64,000 nt of DNA from Cyanodermella asteris (lineage: Eukaryota > Ascomycota > Lecanoromycetes > Ostropales > Stictidaceae), in the NCBI GenBank assembly GCA_900618795.1, contig UYJD01000021.1, positions 34,129 to 98,128 of the forward strand, read 5' to 3'. Positions within the stretch are counted from its first letter, which is position 1, and each line of letters opens with the position of its first letter. The position numbers and the translations under genes were made by a program. Positions 23,116-33,719 of the stretch are shown here, piece by piece. The notes beneath the pieces were generated by a model. It was not told the DNA's origin. It saw only the letters and a program-made list of their open reading frames with translations, and did no database searches.

Positions 23116-24132
23116 CTACCGCCCATAGACTGCTCGTGCAGGCACCGTCTCCGTTTCGTACTCGTACTCGATCTCTTGCTTGGGCTTGCCTTTCTTCGGT
23201 GCAGACTTCTTGCGTGGCACAGAGGCCGGCGGTTCTCGCTTCCTCTTTGTGCTGGTGGAGAGTTTGGGTTGTCTCTGTTCCTCTTTGCTGCCCTCTTCAT
23301 CAGAACCTGAGGCGCTCTCATCGTCTTCGTCATCGCTTCCGGACTCGGCGCCATTGTCAGCTTGCGCGAGCCAATCTTGAAATTCTTCCATGTCATCCTC
23401 TTCATCTTCGCCTTCGATGTCGCTGACATACTCCACGTCACCAAATCCCTCTTCCGTTTCGAATTCGGTTTCATCTTCAATTAGCTCGCCATCGTCGAGA
23501 TCCTCCTCTCGCACTCCTTCGCCCTCTCTTTCCAAACCCTTGAGAACCTTCTTCCAAATGCTTTCTTCCACATTGATCGGCTTGTCGCCATATGCACCAC
23601 TTCGTAGTCTCTCAATCAGCTCCCTCTCAATTGCACGCTCCACTTTCGCCGCCGCCGCAGCTTTGCGCTCTCGAACCTCTTCACGCTGTCGTATCTTGGG
23701 CGCAAGCTTCGGGACAAGCTTCTCACCCAGCCGCTCCTCCTCTTTCGCTAGCCGCCGTGTTCGGATTGCAACCTGCGTCAGCCGGGTGAGACGCTGCTTG
23801 CATTTGTGGATGAGGAACTTGGGCCAGTAGATAAGCTGCGAGTTGATCTGTTCTAGCGCCTGCTCGTAATTCGGACTGAGCTTGATTCGTTGCCACAGCT
23901 TCGATGGCATATGTGCTCGCTCAATCGTCTTCATATAGAGATAAAGGACTCCCGTCTCGGGGTTCGACCGGATGGTTGCATATCGTGAGTTGGCGAGTGG
24001 GCACGACTGGCGATTGCAGAAGCCGGTCACATTGTATTCGTTGCGGCAAAAATTCTGGTTTTTGGTTGTCTTGAGTTTGAAGGAGCAGAATTGCTGGTTG
24101 ATGACCTGCCACACGACCTCGTCCGACGCCAT
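23116..24132 (-). CDS. MAK16: Ribosome biogenesis protein Mak16
   Basis: Single exon, 338 residues starting MASDEVVWQVINQQFCSFK, the family's hallmark N-terminus. The frame is open for another 29 codons upstream (to 24219), but the conserved start is the ATG at 24132. The Mak16 core (1-190) carries four cysteines (16, 29, 39, 44) in the arrangement used to bind a metal or Fe-S centre in late-reported pre-60S structures, and the helical region MPSKLWQRIKLSPNYEQALEQI. The second half is an acidic stretch (about 225-295) and a basic tail (KRKREPPASVPRKKSAPKKG) with nuclear-localisation character. Nucleolar factor for 60S subunit assembly, acting with Rpf1 and neighbours. It diverges from MSS1 across 283 bases. 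Confidence 0.96.
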   Translation of the reverse strand: MASDEVVWQVINQQFCSFKLKTTKNQNFCRNEYNVTGFCNRQSCPLANSRYATIRSNPETGVLYLYMKTIERAHMPSKLWQRIKLSPNYEQALEQINSQLIYWPKFLIHKCKQRLTRLTQVAIRTRRLAKEEERLGEKLVPKLAPKIRQREEVRERKAAAAAKVERAIERELIERLRSGAYGDKPINVEESIWKKVLKGLEREGEGVREEDLDDGELIEDETEFETEEGFGDVEYVSDIEGEDEEDDMEEFQDWLAQADNGAESGSDDEDDESASGSDEEGSKEEQRQPKLSTSTKRKREPPASVPRKKSAPKKGKPKQEIEYEYETETVPARAVYGR

Positions 24133-24415
24133 CGTGGCGGCCGAGATGACAGGAGGTCCTCGAATGTATCTGAGAGGCACGCAAGCATATGCACGCGATG
24201 GGATGTCGTGTGGAAACAAGGCCGTAGGGGAATGCAGAAGCCGAAGATCCTCTGAAACACTCGAAAATGGCAGCCCGCCTTGCTTTGGGGCCGAACTTTT
24301 TTTGTGGAGTGGCGGAGTGATACTCCGCCCGCGATTCGCCAGCTGATTTCATTCTTTGCTGCTATGAGCTTTCTGGAGGCAGATTTGCCGTTTATTTGAC
24401 TACACCACGCAATCA
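24133..24415. promoter_or_regulatory. Shared divergent promoter MAK16 / MSS1
   Basis: Only 283 bases separate the two start codons on opposite strands, so both core promoters and leaders lie here. Contains a T-rich run near 24297-24304. No clear TATA box, as expected for housekeeping genes. Confidence 0.6.
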
Positions 24416-26340
24416 ATGCAATGTGGCAGTCGACTCGGTCGCTTTAGACAACCGATATGTCATACCCTTCGCCCAAGTCATGTATTTCACAGCAGTCCCA
24501 ATGGAAAATACGACCGCAAGCATGTTTCTTTCCGAGGGAATCGTTTTCGAGTTCGACGCGATCGCAACGTCCAAACTCTCTCCATTTCAAGAACTATCGC
24601 CCAACAAACTGTAAGCTATAGCACGACAAGAGACGGAGATGCCACCATCTTCGCATTGTCGACAGCACCTGGAAAGGCTGCGATAGCAGTTGTACGATGT
24701 TCCGGTCCCGCTTGCTCTCAGGTAGGTAATGAATACAGTCATTTGCGACGGTTTCAACGTTCACGGAATCTGTTGTGTGCTCATGCGCCTCTTTCATGTA
24801 GATATACCATGCCTTGTGTCCAGACAAGCCCTTTCCAACCGAACGCAAAGCGACGCTTCGAAGACTCTACGTTCCCCAGTCCTCGCCCTCCGCTGCTCCG
24901 GAGCTCCTAGACCCCGGCGCCCTCGTCCTCTATTTCGCGGCTCCTAATACCGTCACCGGCGAGTCTGTCCTCGAGCTGCACTTACATGGCGGCAACGCCA
25001 CCGTCCGTGCCGTTCTCTCTTCGATCTCCTCACTGTCCAGCCCCTCCAGCCCGATTCGCCCCGCCGAGCCCGGTGAATTCACTCGTCGCGCATTTTACAA
25101 CCAGCGTCTCGATCTGACACAGATCGAGGCTCTCGGTGATACCCTCGCCGCCGAAACTGAGCAGCAACGCCAGCTCGCCGTTCGCGGCTCGGGCCGCGTA
25201 CTCACTGAGCGATACGAATCCTGGCGAAATCAGCTCCTGGCCGCAAGGGGGGAGCTCGAGGCCCTGATCGACTTCAGCGAGGATCAGCATTTCGACGAGA
25301 GCCCCGCACAGCTGGCCGGGAGTGTGGCGGACAAGGTCAAAGTCTTGCTCAATCAAATCGACGCTAGCAGAAAGAATGCAGCGAGGGGCGAGTTGCTCCG
25401 GAATGGAATTCGGGTCGCTCTGCTTGGTGCTCCGAATGTAGGCAAAAGTAGTCTTTTGAACAGGATCGTGGGCCGGGAGGCGGCGATCGTGAGTCCCGAG
25501 GCGGGAACCACGAGGGACGTCGTGGAAACGAACGTGGATATTGGGGGGTTCTTCTGTAATTTTGGAGACCTGGCGGGTGTCAGGGACCGGGTGAAGGCGA
25601 TTGCGGGGAACGATACAGACACGATTTCGGCTGCGACCGAGATTGGAGACGTGGAAAAGGAAGGCATTCGCAGAGCCAAAGCTCGAGCGCTGGAAGCCGA
25701 CGTCGTCGTTGTCGTGCGAGCTGTCGAGCGTGACGTCGAGGGCAGACTCTCTATCCCGTTGCCCGACGAAGTGGCGGACACGCTGGACAAATGCGACCTC
25801 GGCCGCCAGCGCGTGGTACAGGTCATCAACAAGATTGACCTTGCGGAGGGTCAATCATCTGGCGGTCATTCCCAATTACACAAGCTTCTCGAAAGTGATG
25901 CCTCGCCCATCGGCCCAGAGAGCACAATCGCCGTCTCCTGCCACCCCGAGGCTGCCTCCAAGTCGGGGATCGCTGCTGGTTCCGGAGTCCAAGATTTGCT
26001 CAAAGTTCTAACCAATACCTTTGCTGATATGACTCAAGACGTCGCTATCCCAGGCATTACGCCCTCTGCAACGACGGATGCATCCCTGGGGGCTTCAGAG
26101 AGGCAAGCAAGACTACTGGAAAGCTGCCAGCAGGAGCTGCAACTCTTTCTGGAGGCGGTCGATGTTGAAGCTGCTCAAGGAGGGCCGGGCGAGGACGATG
26201 CTGACGTGGATATCGTTGTTGCCGCGGAAAGCTTGCGGGCCGCTGCAGATGCTTTGGCAAAGATAACAGGTCGAGACGAGAGTGGCGATGTCGAAGATGT
26301 GCTTGGGGTCGTTTTCGAGAACTTCTGTGTGGGCAAATGA
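24416..26340 (+). CDS. MSS1: Mitochondrial tRNA modification GTPase Mss1/MnmE
   Basis: Exons 24416..24721 and 24802..26340, with an 80-nt phase-0 intron (CAG/GTAGGT ... TGTAG/ATA) that joins CSGPACSQ to IYHALCPDKPFP exactly where bacterial MnmE is continuous; 614 residues. The N-terminus is basic and hydroxylated, fitting a mitochondrial presequence. The tetrahydrofolate-binding domain holds TIFALSTAPGKAAIAVVRCSG and VLELHLHGG. The G domain has G1 GAPNVGKSS, G2 TTRD, G3 DLAG and G4 NKID, and the protein ends with FCVGK, the Cys-Gly-Lys end used in modification chemistry. It acts with Mto1 (MnmG) to make 5-carboxymethylaminomethyl-type uridine at the wobble position of mitochondrial tRNAs. Odd: G3 reads Asp-Leu-Ala-Gly rather than the usual Asp-Thr-Ala-Gly, and extra residues follow it. 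Confidence 0.95.
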
Positions 26341-26531
26341 TCCTACGATTGTACCATAGTTTCACATTTCCTCATCGATCATTGCGTTTCAGGCCAACAC
26401 TGATATAGTGGTATAAAGCGACCACAATAATCGTTATTCATCATCTGTAGGAGGGTCTCTGACGCAAGTCATCGAAACAGATTTCTCGTGCGACCGGGGA
26501 CTGTGCATAAAGTTCAAAGGCCGCCACGAGC
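26341..26531. terminator. Convergent 3' ends of MSS1 and cut12
   Basis: 191 bases shared by two convergent transcripts; both 3' UTRs and poly(A) sites must lie here or overlap. No specific signal is distinctive. Confidence 0.35.
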
Positions 26532-28381
26532 TCAAACGTTTGCAAGCCGATCCAACAACGGCAGCCTATTCTCCTTGTCCTTCTCAAACAAGAACCTCGT
26601 GTCCCGCTGCTTCTGCGCGCTTCTCTGCGCAATTCTGCTTCTCGCTGCTGCCTCTCGTTCTGGAGTCAAACCGATGGTCGGTCTGCTGCTTGATACAGGC
26701 TTCGACTTGACGCGCACGGCCTTCCTGGTTCGCACTGCTGACACCCGAGCGTTTTTGCTGGTTTCGTGAGCGGGCAGACTGGGCAGGTCAGGTTCGTCAT
26801 CATCGCCTGACTCTATTTCGGCTGGTTTCGCAGAAACACGAGACGATGGTGGGTTTCTAGAGGTCCTAGGCTCGATCGTGGCGGCAAGATCCCTCGGCGC
26901 TGAAGTCTCGGTTATGCTCAATCTAGGAGGAGGTCCTCGGACGATTGCAGTGTAGTTGTCTAAAATTGTCGGACTCGATTTGCCAGGATCCATCATGTTC
27001 TGCTGCTCAAATTGTTGACTCGTTGTTTTGCGCAAGGACCTCGCGTGTGGTGGATTGGCATCGTCCTTTGGTTTCGAATTCGCTTTGGCTGGCTGCGCTA
27101 ATTGTGAAGGGGGTGCGGTTGTCAGTTCGCCCCTCAGAAAGTTGATCTCTCGTAGCAAACGAGCGCGTTCAACTGTAGCCTCCTCTTCAACCTGGCGGAG
27201 CTGTCCAACGTAAGCCTCTTTCTGAAGCAGCATTTTATTCCTCAGCTCTTTCCGCTGCTCTGCATGCCGCTCCCCTTTCCTCTTGTGCTTGTCGACCCAT
27301 TCCTTGTGGCGCGCTTCGTACTTTGCCATTTCGTCTTTGACGCGAAGGATGGTCTTCTTGAAGTTATCGTTTTCGCGTTCCAGCTTCCGCGCTTTGGCTT
27401 CGGCGTCCTTGGCTGCTTTTTCCAGACGGGCAATCTGAGCGTCCTGGCTCGTGTGGTCTTTACTCTGAGACTCCACATCATCCGCTTTGAGAGAGAACGG
27501 TCCTTCCAAGTCTGTCTTCTGTTTCGACGCTAGGCGCTCCAGATCTTTCACGCGGTTCTGAGATTTCTGTAGCTTGTCCCGAAGGCGAATGGTCTCTCGT
27601 TCTTTGCGTTCGGCACGTTCCTTTGTACTTTGGTTCCACCGAATAAGTTTCTTCATTTCTTGTTTGGAGAGCGTGTGCTCTCTCGTGTAGGCGTCTTTCC
27701 AATGTCGTCCAGAAACAGAGTGTGGCTGCGCAAGATCGAGGGTCAAGTCACCTGTTGAGTTGTCTGCCGCATCCAAGTCACCGTCCGAGTCAGCGATCTT
27801 GGTAGTGGTCTCTGCATGCGCAGATCGGCATGCCCCGGTACCCTGGGAGCCTTTCGCTTTCGTGAGCTCGTTTCGTGTGAATAGTTTCCTGCGGACTTCT
27901 TTCTCAGCAGTTGATGGAGAGGCGGCGTTCGCGTCATTGCTCCGGCTCTCGTCAGCAGAAGCCCGCCTTCCCTCTTGCGTGCCCGAATCCTTCTGCCCAC
28001 TGAGCTTCTCCCACGAGACCGTCTTTCGCCGAGCGCCCATAGTGCCAGGTGTAAGTAGGATGCCCTTCGCAGGCGAAGGTGCAGGTTGCGGATTGGCTGG
28101 TGCTGTCAACTTTCTCTTAGGTAGTGTGATCCCTCCCAAAGTCTTGCCAAGACGATGTGATTCTTGTTCTTGGTCTTGCAAGTCGCCGTCATGCTGAGTC
28201 GGAGGGGCGGGAGTGCCGAAGAATGCGGATTTGAAGGCCTTTACGGCGAATAAGTGGGCGGGTGTTTCTGGGGGGTCCTCGCGCGACGGCTCTGAGGTGT
28301 GTTAGCAAGGATTCTCAGGCAGCTTGTTGCAGGTATCTCACCGGAAGTGTCCAGAGATCTCGCAGATAGCCAGTCCAGCAT
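26532..28381 (-). CDS. cut12: Spindle pole body-associated protein Cut12
   Basis: Exons 28381..28342 and 28291..26532; a 50-nt intron (GTGAGA...CTCAG, branch TGCTAAC) in phase 1 links the 13-codon first exon MLDWLSARSLDTS to the rest, giving 599 residues. The short first exon leads into PPETPAHLFAVKAFKSAFFG, the conserved Cut12 N-terminal signature, then GILLTPGTMGARRKTVSW, where Lys-Thr-Val-Ser-Trp fits the RVxF-type protein phosphatase 1 docking motif known from fission yeast Cut12. Residues about 215-390 form a long charged coiled coil (RERETIRLRDKL to REINFLRGEL). The C-terminal third is basic and disordered with TIGLTPEREAAARSRIAQR. Role by family: links Polo kinase and PP1 control to mitotic entry at the spindle pole body. 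Confidence 0.92.
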
Positions 28382-29127
28382 TTTGACTTGTGCAAAAAAT
28401 GTAAGGCGACACGGCGTTGCCGCCGAAAGTAAACATCGAAGCGGAGTGCTAGACTGGATCTCGGTAGCGAGTGACGCGTTTGGCCCCGGATCGTTCAAAC
28501 GCGCACCTTGCCAAGGCGGAATGCCGTTCCGCGCACGAATGGCTCCCCGAGTCCTTATTTACCCAGTACAAACAATGAAGATCTGCAGATTTTCTTACAT
28601 CAATTGAACTAAATACAAATTAAATGACTGCCAATATCAGCTTCCATAGCTCAACCATTGGTTGGCGCTCAAAGTCAGTCTTGCTCTCGGAAGGCAGAAA
28701 GTCATTGCGAGAGACTACTTTGGAACACGGTGTTGCTGGGCAATTTCCATCCCGTGTGCAATGATTTTGGCTCACTTTCGTAAAGTGTCAAGCGAAATTC
28801 GTGTGCCCTGATATAGCTGGTGCTTTTGCACATGGCGACATGACTACGGAGCCTTCATCTACAAAAGTCACCATGCGGATCGATACTCGGATCCTGCAAC
28901 TGCGTAACCGGTTTACTGAACTTCCGGAGCGAATCTTGTCTTCAAAAAATGAATAATATTGCTCCTAGGAGACTGGTCTCCTAACAATGTTCAGCTCATG
29001 GACTCATGGCTCGTCGTTCAATCAGCGCCCATCAGGCCATACATATTGTCAACGCTCAAAACCCCAGCCATCGTGATCTCATAATAGCACATTTGCACTA
29101 TCTTAGCAATTTCATCTCACGCGCATC
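28382..29127. other. Intergenic region, cut12 promoter
   Basis: About 750 bases between the cut12 start and the 3' end of the amidase gene; locally more AT-rich (around 28560-28640 and 28920-28960). No gene seen. Confidence 0.45.
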
Positions 29128-31273
29128 TCACGACGCGTTGATGACCGGAATCGGGCGTTGGAGATATCCGTGCCACTGTGGGAGTTGGCGTTTGTAGACA
29201 TTCATCTTGGTATTCAGCTGAAGATCCTCAATGGCCGAAGCCCACTTGATAAGCGTCGCTTCAGACCAGGCGGTGTTCATTAGCGCGAGTCCGAAGGGCA
29301 TGTGCGATTCTGCGTGAATGCCTGCAGGAATCGTAATCTTGGGATAGCCGGCCTGGGCGGCAACCTGTGGTGCCTGAGCCACATCCGGCGGAACGAGAAG
29401 GCCATCAAGCTTGCCGGTCTTCAGACTTTGATTGAGAGCAGTGTCAATCTGGCGACGCGTGGTGGATTGAGTCCAGTTAAGGGCTGCCCAGTAGGTCGAG
29501 TTCATCTTGCCTGTCCTTGCATTAGTGAAACTTTCTCAAACACGTATACAATAGACTGGAGGAAGAAATAGGCGATTGGCGAGAACAAGCGCAAGATGCT
29601 GGGGTGAAGTGAGGTCCTTACCGCCAGAAGCGAGGGAGTCGAGGAACTGATCCTGACCGGCGCCAAATGCAGGATGGAAACCTGGCGTGCCGCCTTCCGA
29701 GCCGTCGTTGGCATTATTGTAGCTGTCAAGAATTAGCAAGGATTTTTCATGCAGATCACGTGCGAGCTGCGTACTCAACAATGTCCTGGAGGGAGCGTAT
29801 ATTGGTGTTGTTCAATTCGGACAGGTACGTGGCGATGTCGTTGTAGAAATCGGTCTCGCACCGTCAGCTAAAACATAACTCAATTGCAAGCGGGGCTCAA
29901 CGAACCTTGATGACGGTGAATTCGCACTGCTCGGGAAAGCCACGCTCGCAGCCATAGGTCCTGCGCCAAGTGTTAGCGTGGTTGGATCTGAAACGCAAGT
30001 TTGTGTAACGTACCAGTCCCAGCCGGTGGGTGACACAGTCAGATTAGCATCCGGTAGCTCGGCATTGTTGACGACCGTTGCCCCAGCTGACTCGATAAGC
30101 TTTATGACCTGCAGTAGCTGATGAACCTGGTCCTGGTCGGCAAGGGTCCAGAATGTGTTCCACGGAATTCCAAATTTGGCTCCCTTGAGTGCGGTTCGGC
30201 TGCTCATGAACTGCATGTAGCCGTCTTTAGGCGTCTTATCCGTCTGATTTGCAGTCCACATGTCACGAGAGTCGATGCCGTAAATGGCGTCAAGTGCGTA
30301 TACCGCATCTTTAACTGTCTTTCCAAACACACCGACGGTGTCTTGATTGAGAGACTCGGGAATGACACCAGCTCGGGAGGTCAGACCGACGGTCGGTTTG
30401 ATGCCCACGATGCTGTTACGTTCGGCAGGATTGATCACGCTGCCATCGGTCTCGGTGCCAAGAGCGAATGGAATGACGTTACAGGCAACGGCGATTGCAC
30501 TGCCTGAGCTGCTTCCACCAGGGTTGACGGTGAAATTGTAGGCGCTTCGAGCTTGGCCGCCGCGTCCAGAATAACCTTCGGAGTAGTTCGTTGTCCGCAT
30601 ATCAGCCCACTCGGACAAAGTCGCTTTACCAAGCAAGATTGCACCGGCGTTGCGCAGCTGAGAAACGACATGCGCGTCGCGAGGCACAATCGAACCAGCA
30701 AGGGCCCAGCTGCCTGCTGTAGTTTCCATTCGGTCTTTGGAGCCGATGTTGTCTTTGACGAGAAATGGAACACCGTGCAAGGGGCCACGAACGGTCCCGC
30801 TGGCACGCTCGGCATCGAGCAAAGCGGCAATAGTGAGAGCGTCGGGGTTGAGCTGCAGTACGGAGCTATTCGCTTATCAGTATAAGAAGCAGGTTGAGCG
30901 TGTACATGCTAGCAGAGTTTTGCTAGACAGCCACTGCATGAAGGAACAAGGGTAAGTGAGGGGCAGCTTACTTGACGTAGCCGTCGATTTGAGTGATGCG
31001 GTCCAGGTAGCATTGGACCAGAACGGTGGACGTGTACTTTCTTATGGTCAGTGCCAGCCGTATGTCATCGATAGAAGCCTCCTCGAGGGGGATGCCATTG
31101 CACAACGGCATGGGGAACAACTTGTTAGTGTTGGCATCCTTGACGTCCGGGAAGTCGAAGGGTAAAGGGGTAGCCACGATCTGGTTGCTCACAGCATTGG
31201 CGAGGGGCGCCTTGACTTCAACCGGTATCGCCAATGCTGCAGACGCCGAAAACAGTAGATTGGAGAGCTTCAT
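29128..31273 (-). CDS. Secreted amidase-signature hydrolase
   Basis: Six exons: 31273..30972, 30865..30014, 29960..29906, 29854..29775, 29722..29622, 29510..29128. The five introns (106, 53, 51, 52 and 111 nt) have GT/AG ends and matching phases, giving 590 residues. Residues 1-17 (MKLSNLLFSASAALAIP) are a signal peptide, so the enzyme enters the secretory path. The amidase-signature fold is clear: catalytic Lys138 in GVPFLVKDNIG, the Gly/Ser-rich loop NPGGSSSGSA with Ser219 as the bridging serine, and nucleophile Ser243 in GTETDGSV; the 24-residue Ser-Ser spacing matches FAAH-type enzymes. Exon 5 carries FHPAFGAGQDQFLDSLASGG, typical of this fungal subgroup. It hydrolyses amide bonds; the substrate cannot be read. 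Possible nitrogen scavenging from host or environment (inference). Confidence 0.93.
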
Positions 31274-32433
31274 GTCGCTGGTGAGGCAATTAGAGCCAAT
31301 TCAGCAGAAGACGGTCCTAAGAAGCGAAGTCCTTCTGGTGTTGAAAGGAAGCAGACACGCAGACACGCAGGCACTTGACGAAGCAACCGGCAGGCAGGCA
31401 GGCAGGCAGGCAGCAGCAGCAGCAGTGTGATGTGATGGGGATGCTGGGACAGATGCAGAACAAAGGAAGGTGCCTCCCCGGGCCGCAGACCGCCACAGTA
31501 TATACTCAAACAAAGGGCAGGAACGGGCAACTGGCCCACGGCTCGGGCAGAGGGCAGACAAGGAGCGAGTGAAATGAAGGCGTGAAGGCGACGAGTGAAC
31601 ATCCATAGTAGGTAGGTGGAGGCAAAGTCAGCTCATTCTGCCACATGGCTGCCCTGCTTCATGATTCCTGATCCTCCAAACTCACTAGCCAGAGACATCT
31701 CCGTGACCTATCTGCCCTCCTCCTCCTCCTCACATTCCTGCCAGCACGTAATGACATGGCACCACCACCAGATGCCGCCGGCGACCATGCCCTAGGGCCT
31801 CGGGCTAACTCGGACGCGCCCACCAAGAGCCGACGCTGTTGTTGAGCTTGACTCACGCATTGTGTCAGACGGGCTTCGCGCGGAGAGTCAACACGAGAGC
31901 GCGACGGTTGACGGACCTGAGCAGCATTGTCGTGTCTGAATGCCATTGCGCAAGCATCGCCAGTACGCGCCAGGTACAAAGAGCGTGGCGTACCATGGCT
32001 CCGAGACCGAGGACTGAGACAGCATGGCGTATGGGAAGAACAGTGAGACAGACAGCAAAGGGAAGTCTGGCATCAGGGATGGCGGATTCCGTCGTTCCTG
32101 CAGCTAGGTAACAAACAACAGTGTCGACTTTCGGAAATGCGACTGCTCTCCATTCCACGGCAAACAACGCTTTGATCAGGGTCAAGGAGCCGACAATCTG
32201 GCCCCGTTACTGTTCTCGAGCCGCACGCTGCTCTATTCATTTTTCAGTCTGATTGCTGCAGCAGGCCGCATGCTCTTGCTTTGTGTCACGGCATCTTCCT
32301 GTACAAGTCATGCAAACTGGTACCGAACTCAACTGCCCTGCACAGAATCGACGACAAAAGCGGCGTCGTTTCAAAGCAAAGTCGTGTTGATTTGACCTTG
32401 CCCTGTGTCAAGCGTTTTTGTCAAGATACATAC
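31274..32433. other. Intergenic region, amidase promoter
   Basis: 1.16 kb between the amidase start and the transposon. Contains GTATATAC (31499-31506), about 225 bases upstream of the ATG, as a possible TATA element; tandem GGCA and CAG units; and a TAGGTAGGT motif (31608-31616). No supported gene. Confidence 0.45.
31389..31425. repeat. (GGCA)n then (CAG)n simple repeats
   Basis: About five GGCA units (31389-31410) running straight into about five CAG units (31411-31425), in the amidase leader about 115-150 bases upstream of the ATG. Confidence 0.8.
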
Positions 32434-33719
32434 TAGCCGGAAAGTATGTATCCATTCCGTCCTTGGCGTGATCGGCGTCCAAGACCAACAAAACCAGACC
32501 GCGTAGAACAAGTAGAACGTAGCAAATATGGCCCCATTACGTGAATTAACTGTCGGAGAACGTAATTCAATCATCGGCGCAAAGCGCAATGGTGTTAAAC
32601 TTACCCAGATCGCCGAAAATGAGGGTATATCGTACAATACCGTGAAGTCGACATGGCAGAAGCGCGACAAACGGCCGGAGACCTAGGTATCGATATATCG
32701 CTCAGGGAGGCCACGCAAAATGTCTATAGAACAGACAGATAGGCTATATCGTCAATTGAGACGTAGACCGGACTTCACCTGGAAAGACGCGCTTAGAGGC
32801 AGCGAGAATCGACGAAGTTAGACCGCCGAAAGACTCAAGGAGATCGACCTAAAATTCAAGCAGTATATACGCAAAAGACGACCACATATTCGCCCCGAGA
32901 ACTAAAAAAAACGCCGAGAATACGCCCGGAAGCATCTCGACGATCCTCAAGAGCAGTGGGACAATGCACATTAGACAGATGAGTGCATCATCAGGCAGGG
33001 CGAAGGAGCGGAGCGGACTTGGGCATGGAGGCACACTGGCGAAGGCAACCATCCAGATATGATGGATCTGGTGATAACCTCACCCGAGAGCCTTCATCTC
33101 TGGGCAGATATGCACCAAGGCAAGGTGTGTTTGATCTTCTTAGAAGATCTTTACACCGAGGAACACCCGCGGACTAACCAGTGGGTATACCTGGAGATCC
33201 TAAACCATGTTATCGCGTCAGGATACTACCAGGGAGACCTCTGGGTCCAAGACAACGCCCGATATCACACCTCAGAGGCTGTAATGGCTCGTCTTAAGGA
33301 GCTCGAGGTATGGTTACAAGACCATCCACCTCAATCTCCAGATCTGAACCTGATCGAAAACTTCTGGTTTCACCTTAAAAGGCGCGTTTTCGATATCGAC
33401 CCGAGCCTCAAAACCGCAGAGGGACCGCGCGCAGAGCGAAAGAGAAGGATGCGACAAGCAGTTGAACAAGCAGTAGACGAATGGAATAGCGATGATGAGT
33501 AGCAGTTACCGCAGCAGCTAACCAACTCAATGAAAGACCGCCTCGAGCAGGTCAAACTTGTCCACGGTAGACAAACAAAGTACTAGCAGATAGAGCAAAT
33601 CAAAACCTTCATTATAAACTATTTACATGAATTAACGGCCTCATATTGACCGAGTTAGGCAACGTTGAAGTACGTGGTGCTGGTGCCAAGCAAAAAATGG
33701 ATACATACTTTCGGGGATA
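32434..33719 (+). mobile_element. Decayed Tc1/mariner-type DNA transposon (DD34E)
   Basis: About 1.29 kb bounded by imperfect inverted repeats that share GAAAGTATGTATCCATT (left 32439-32455; right, inverted, 33696-33712), followed by a further partial CTTGGC match. TA at 32434-32435 and 33718-33719 fits the TA target duplication of the superfamily. Inside, from 32528, lies a helix-turn-helix start (MAPLRELTVGERN) and a GRPRK linker, and farther on the catalytic half with QDNARYHTS and PPQSPDLNLIEN. The spacing from that Asp to the Glu is 34 residues, the Tc1 DD34E pattern. The coding frame is interrupted by several stops, for example TAG at 32684-32686, so no functional transposase is made. 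Several stops look like CAG or TGG turned to TAG, which suggests repeat-induced point mutation. Confidence 0.85.
32528..33502 (+). pseudogene. Inactive Tc1-like transposase
   Basis: The frame begins at ATG 32528, hits TAG at 32684-32686, and continues in degraded form (GRPRK around 32707, WTDEC-like site near 32970 with a stop in place of the Trp). It is then open from 33059 to 33502 for the C-terminal catalytic half (148 residues, ending NSDDE). About four in-frame stops in total. The first catalytic Asp region is recognisable, the second Asp (QDN) and the Glu (LIEN) are intact. It belongs to the element at 32434-33719. Confidence 0.8.

Noticed and set aside
24133-24219. Upstream start adding 29 residues to Mak16
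   Set aside because: The family starts at MASDEVVWQV; the extra residues would lie in the divergent promoter.
25030-25854. 274-codon open frame antisense to MSS1
   Set aside because: Overlaps the G domain of MSS1 and has no domain of its own; a product of GC-rich wobble positions.
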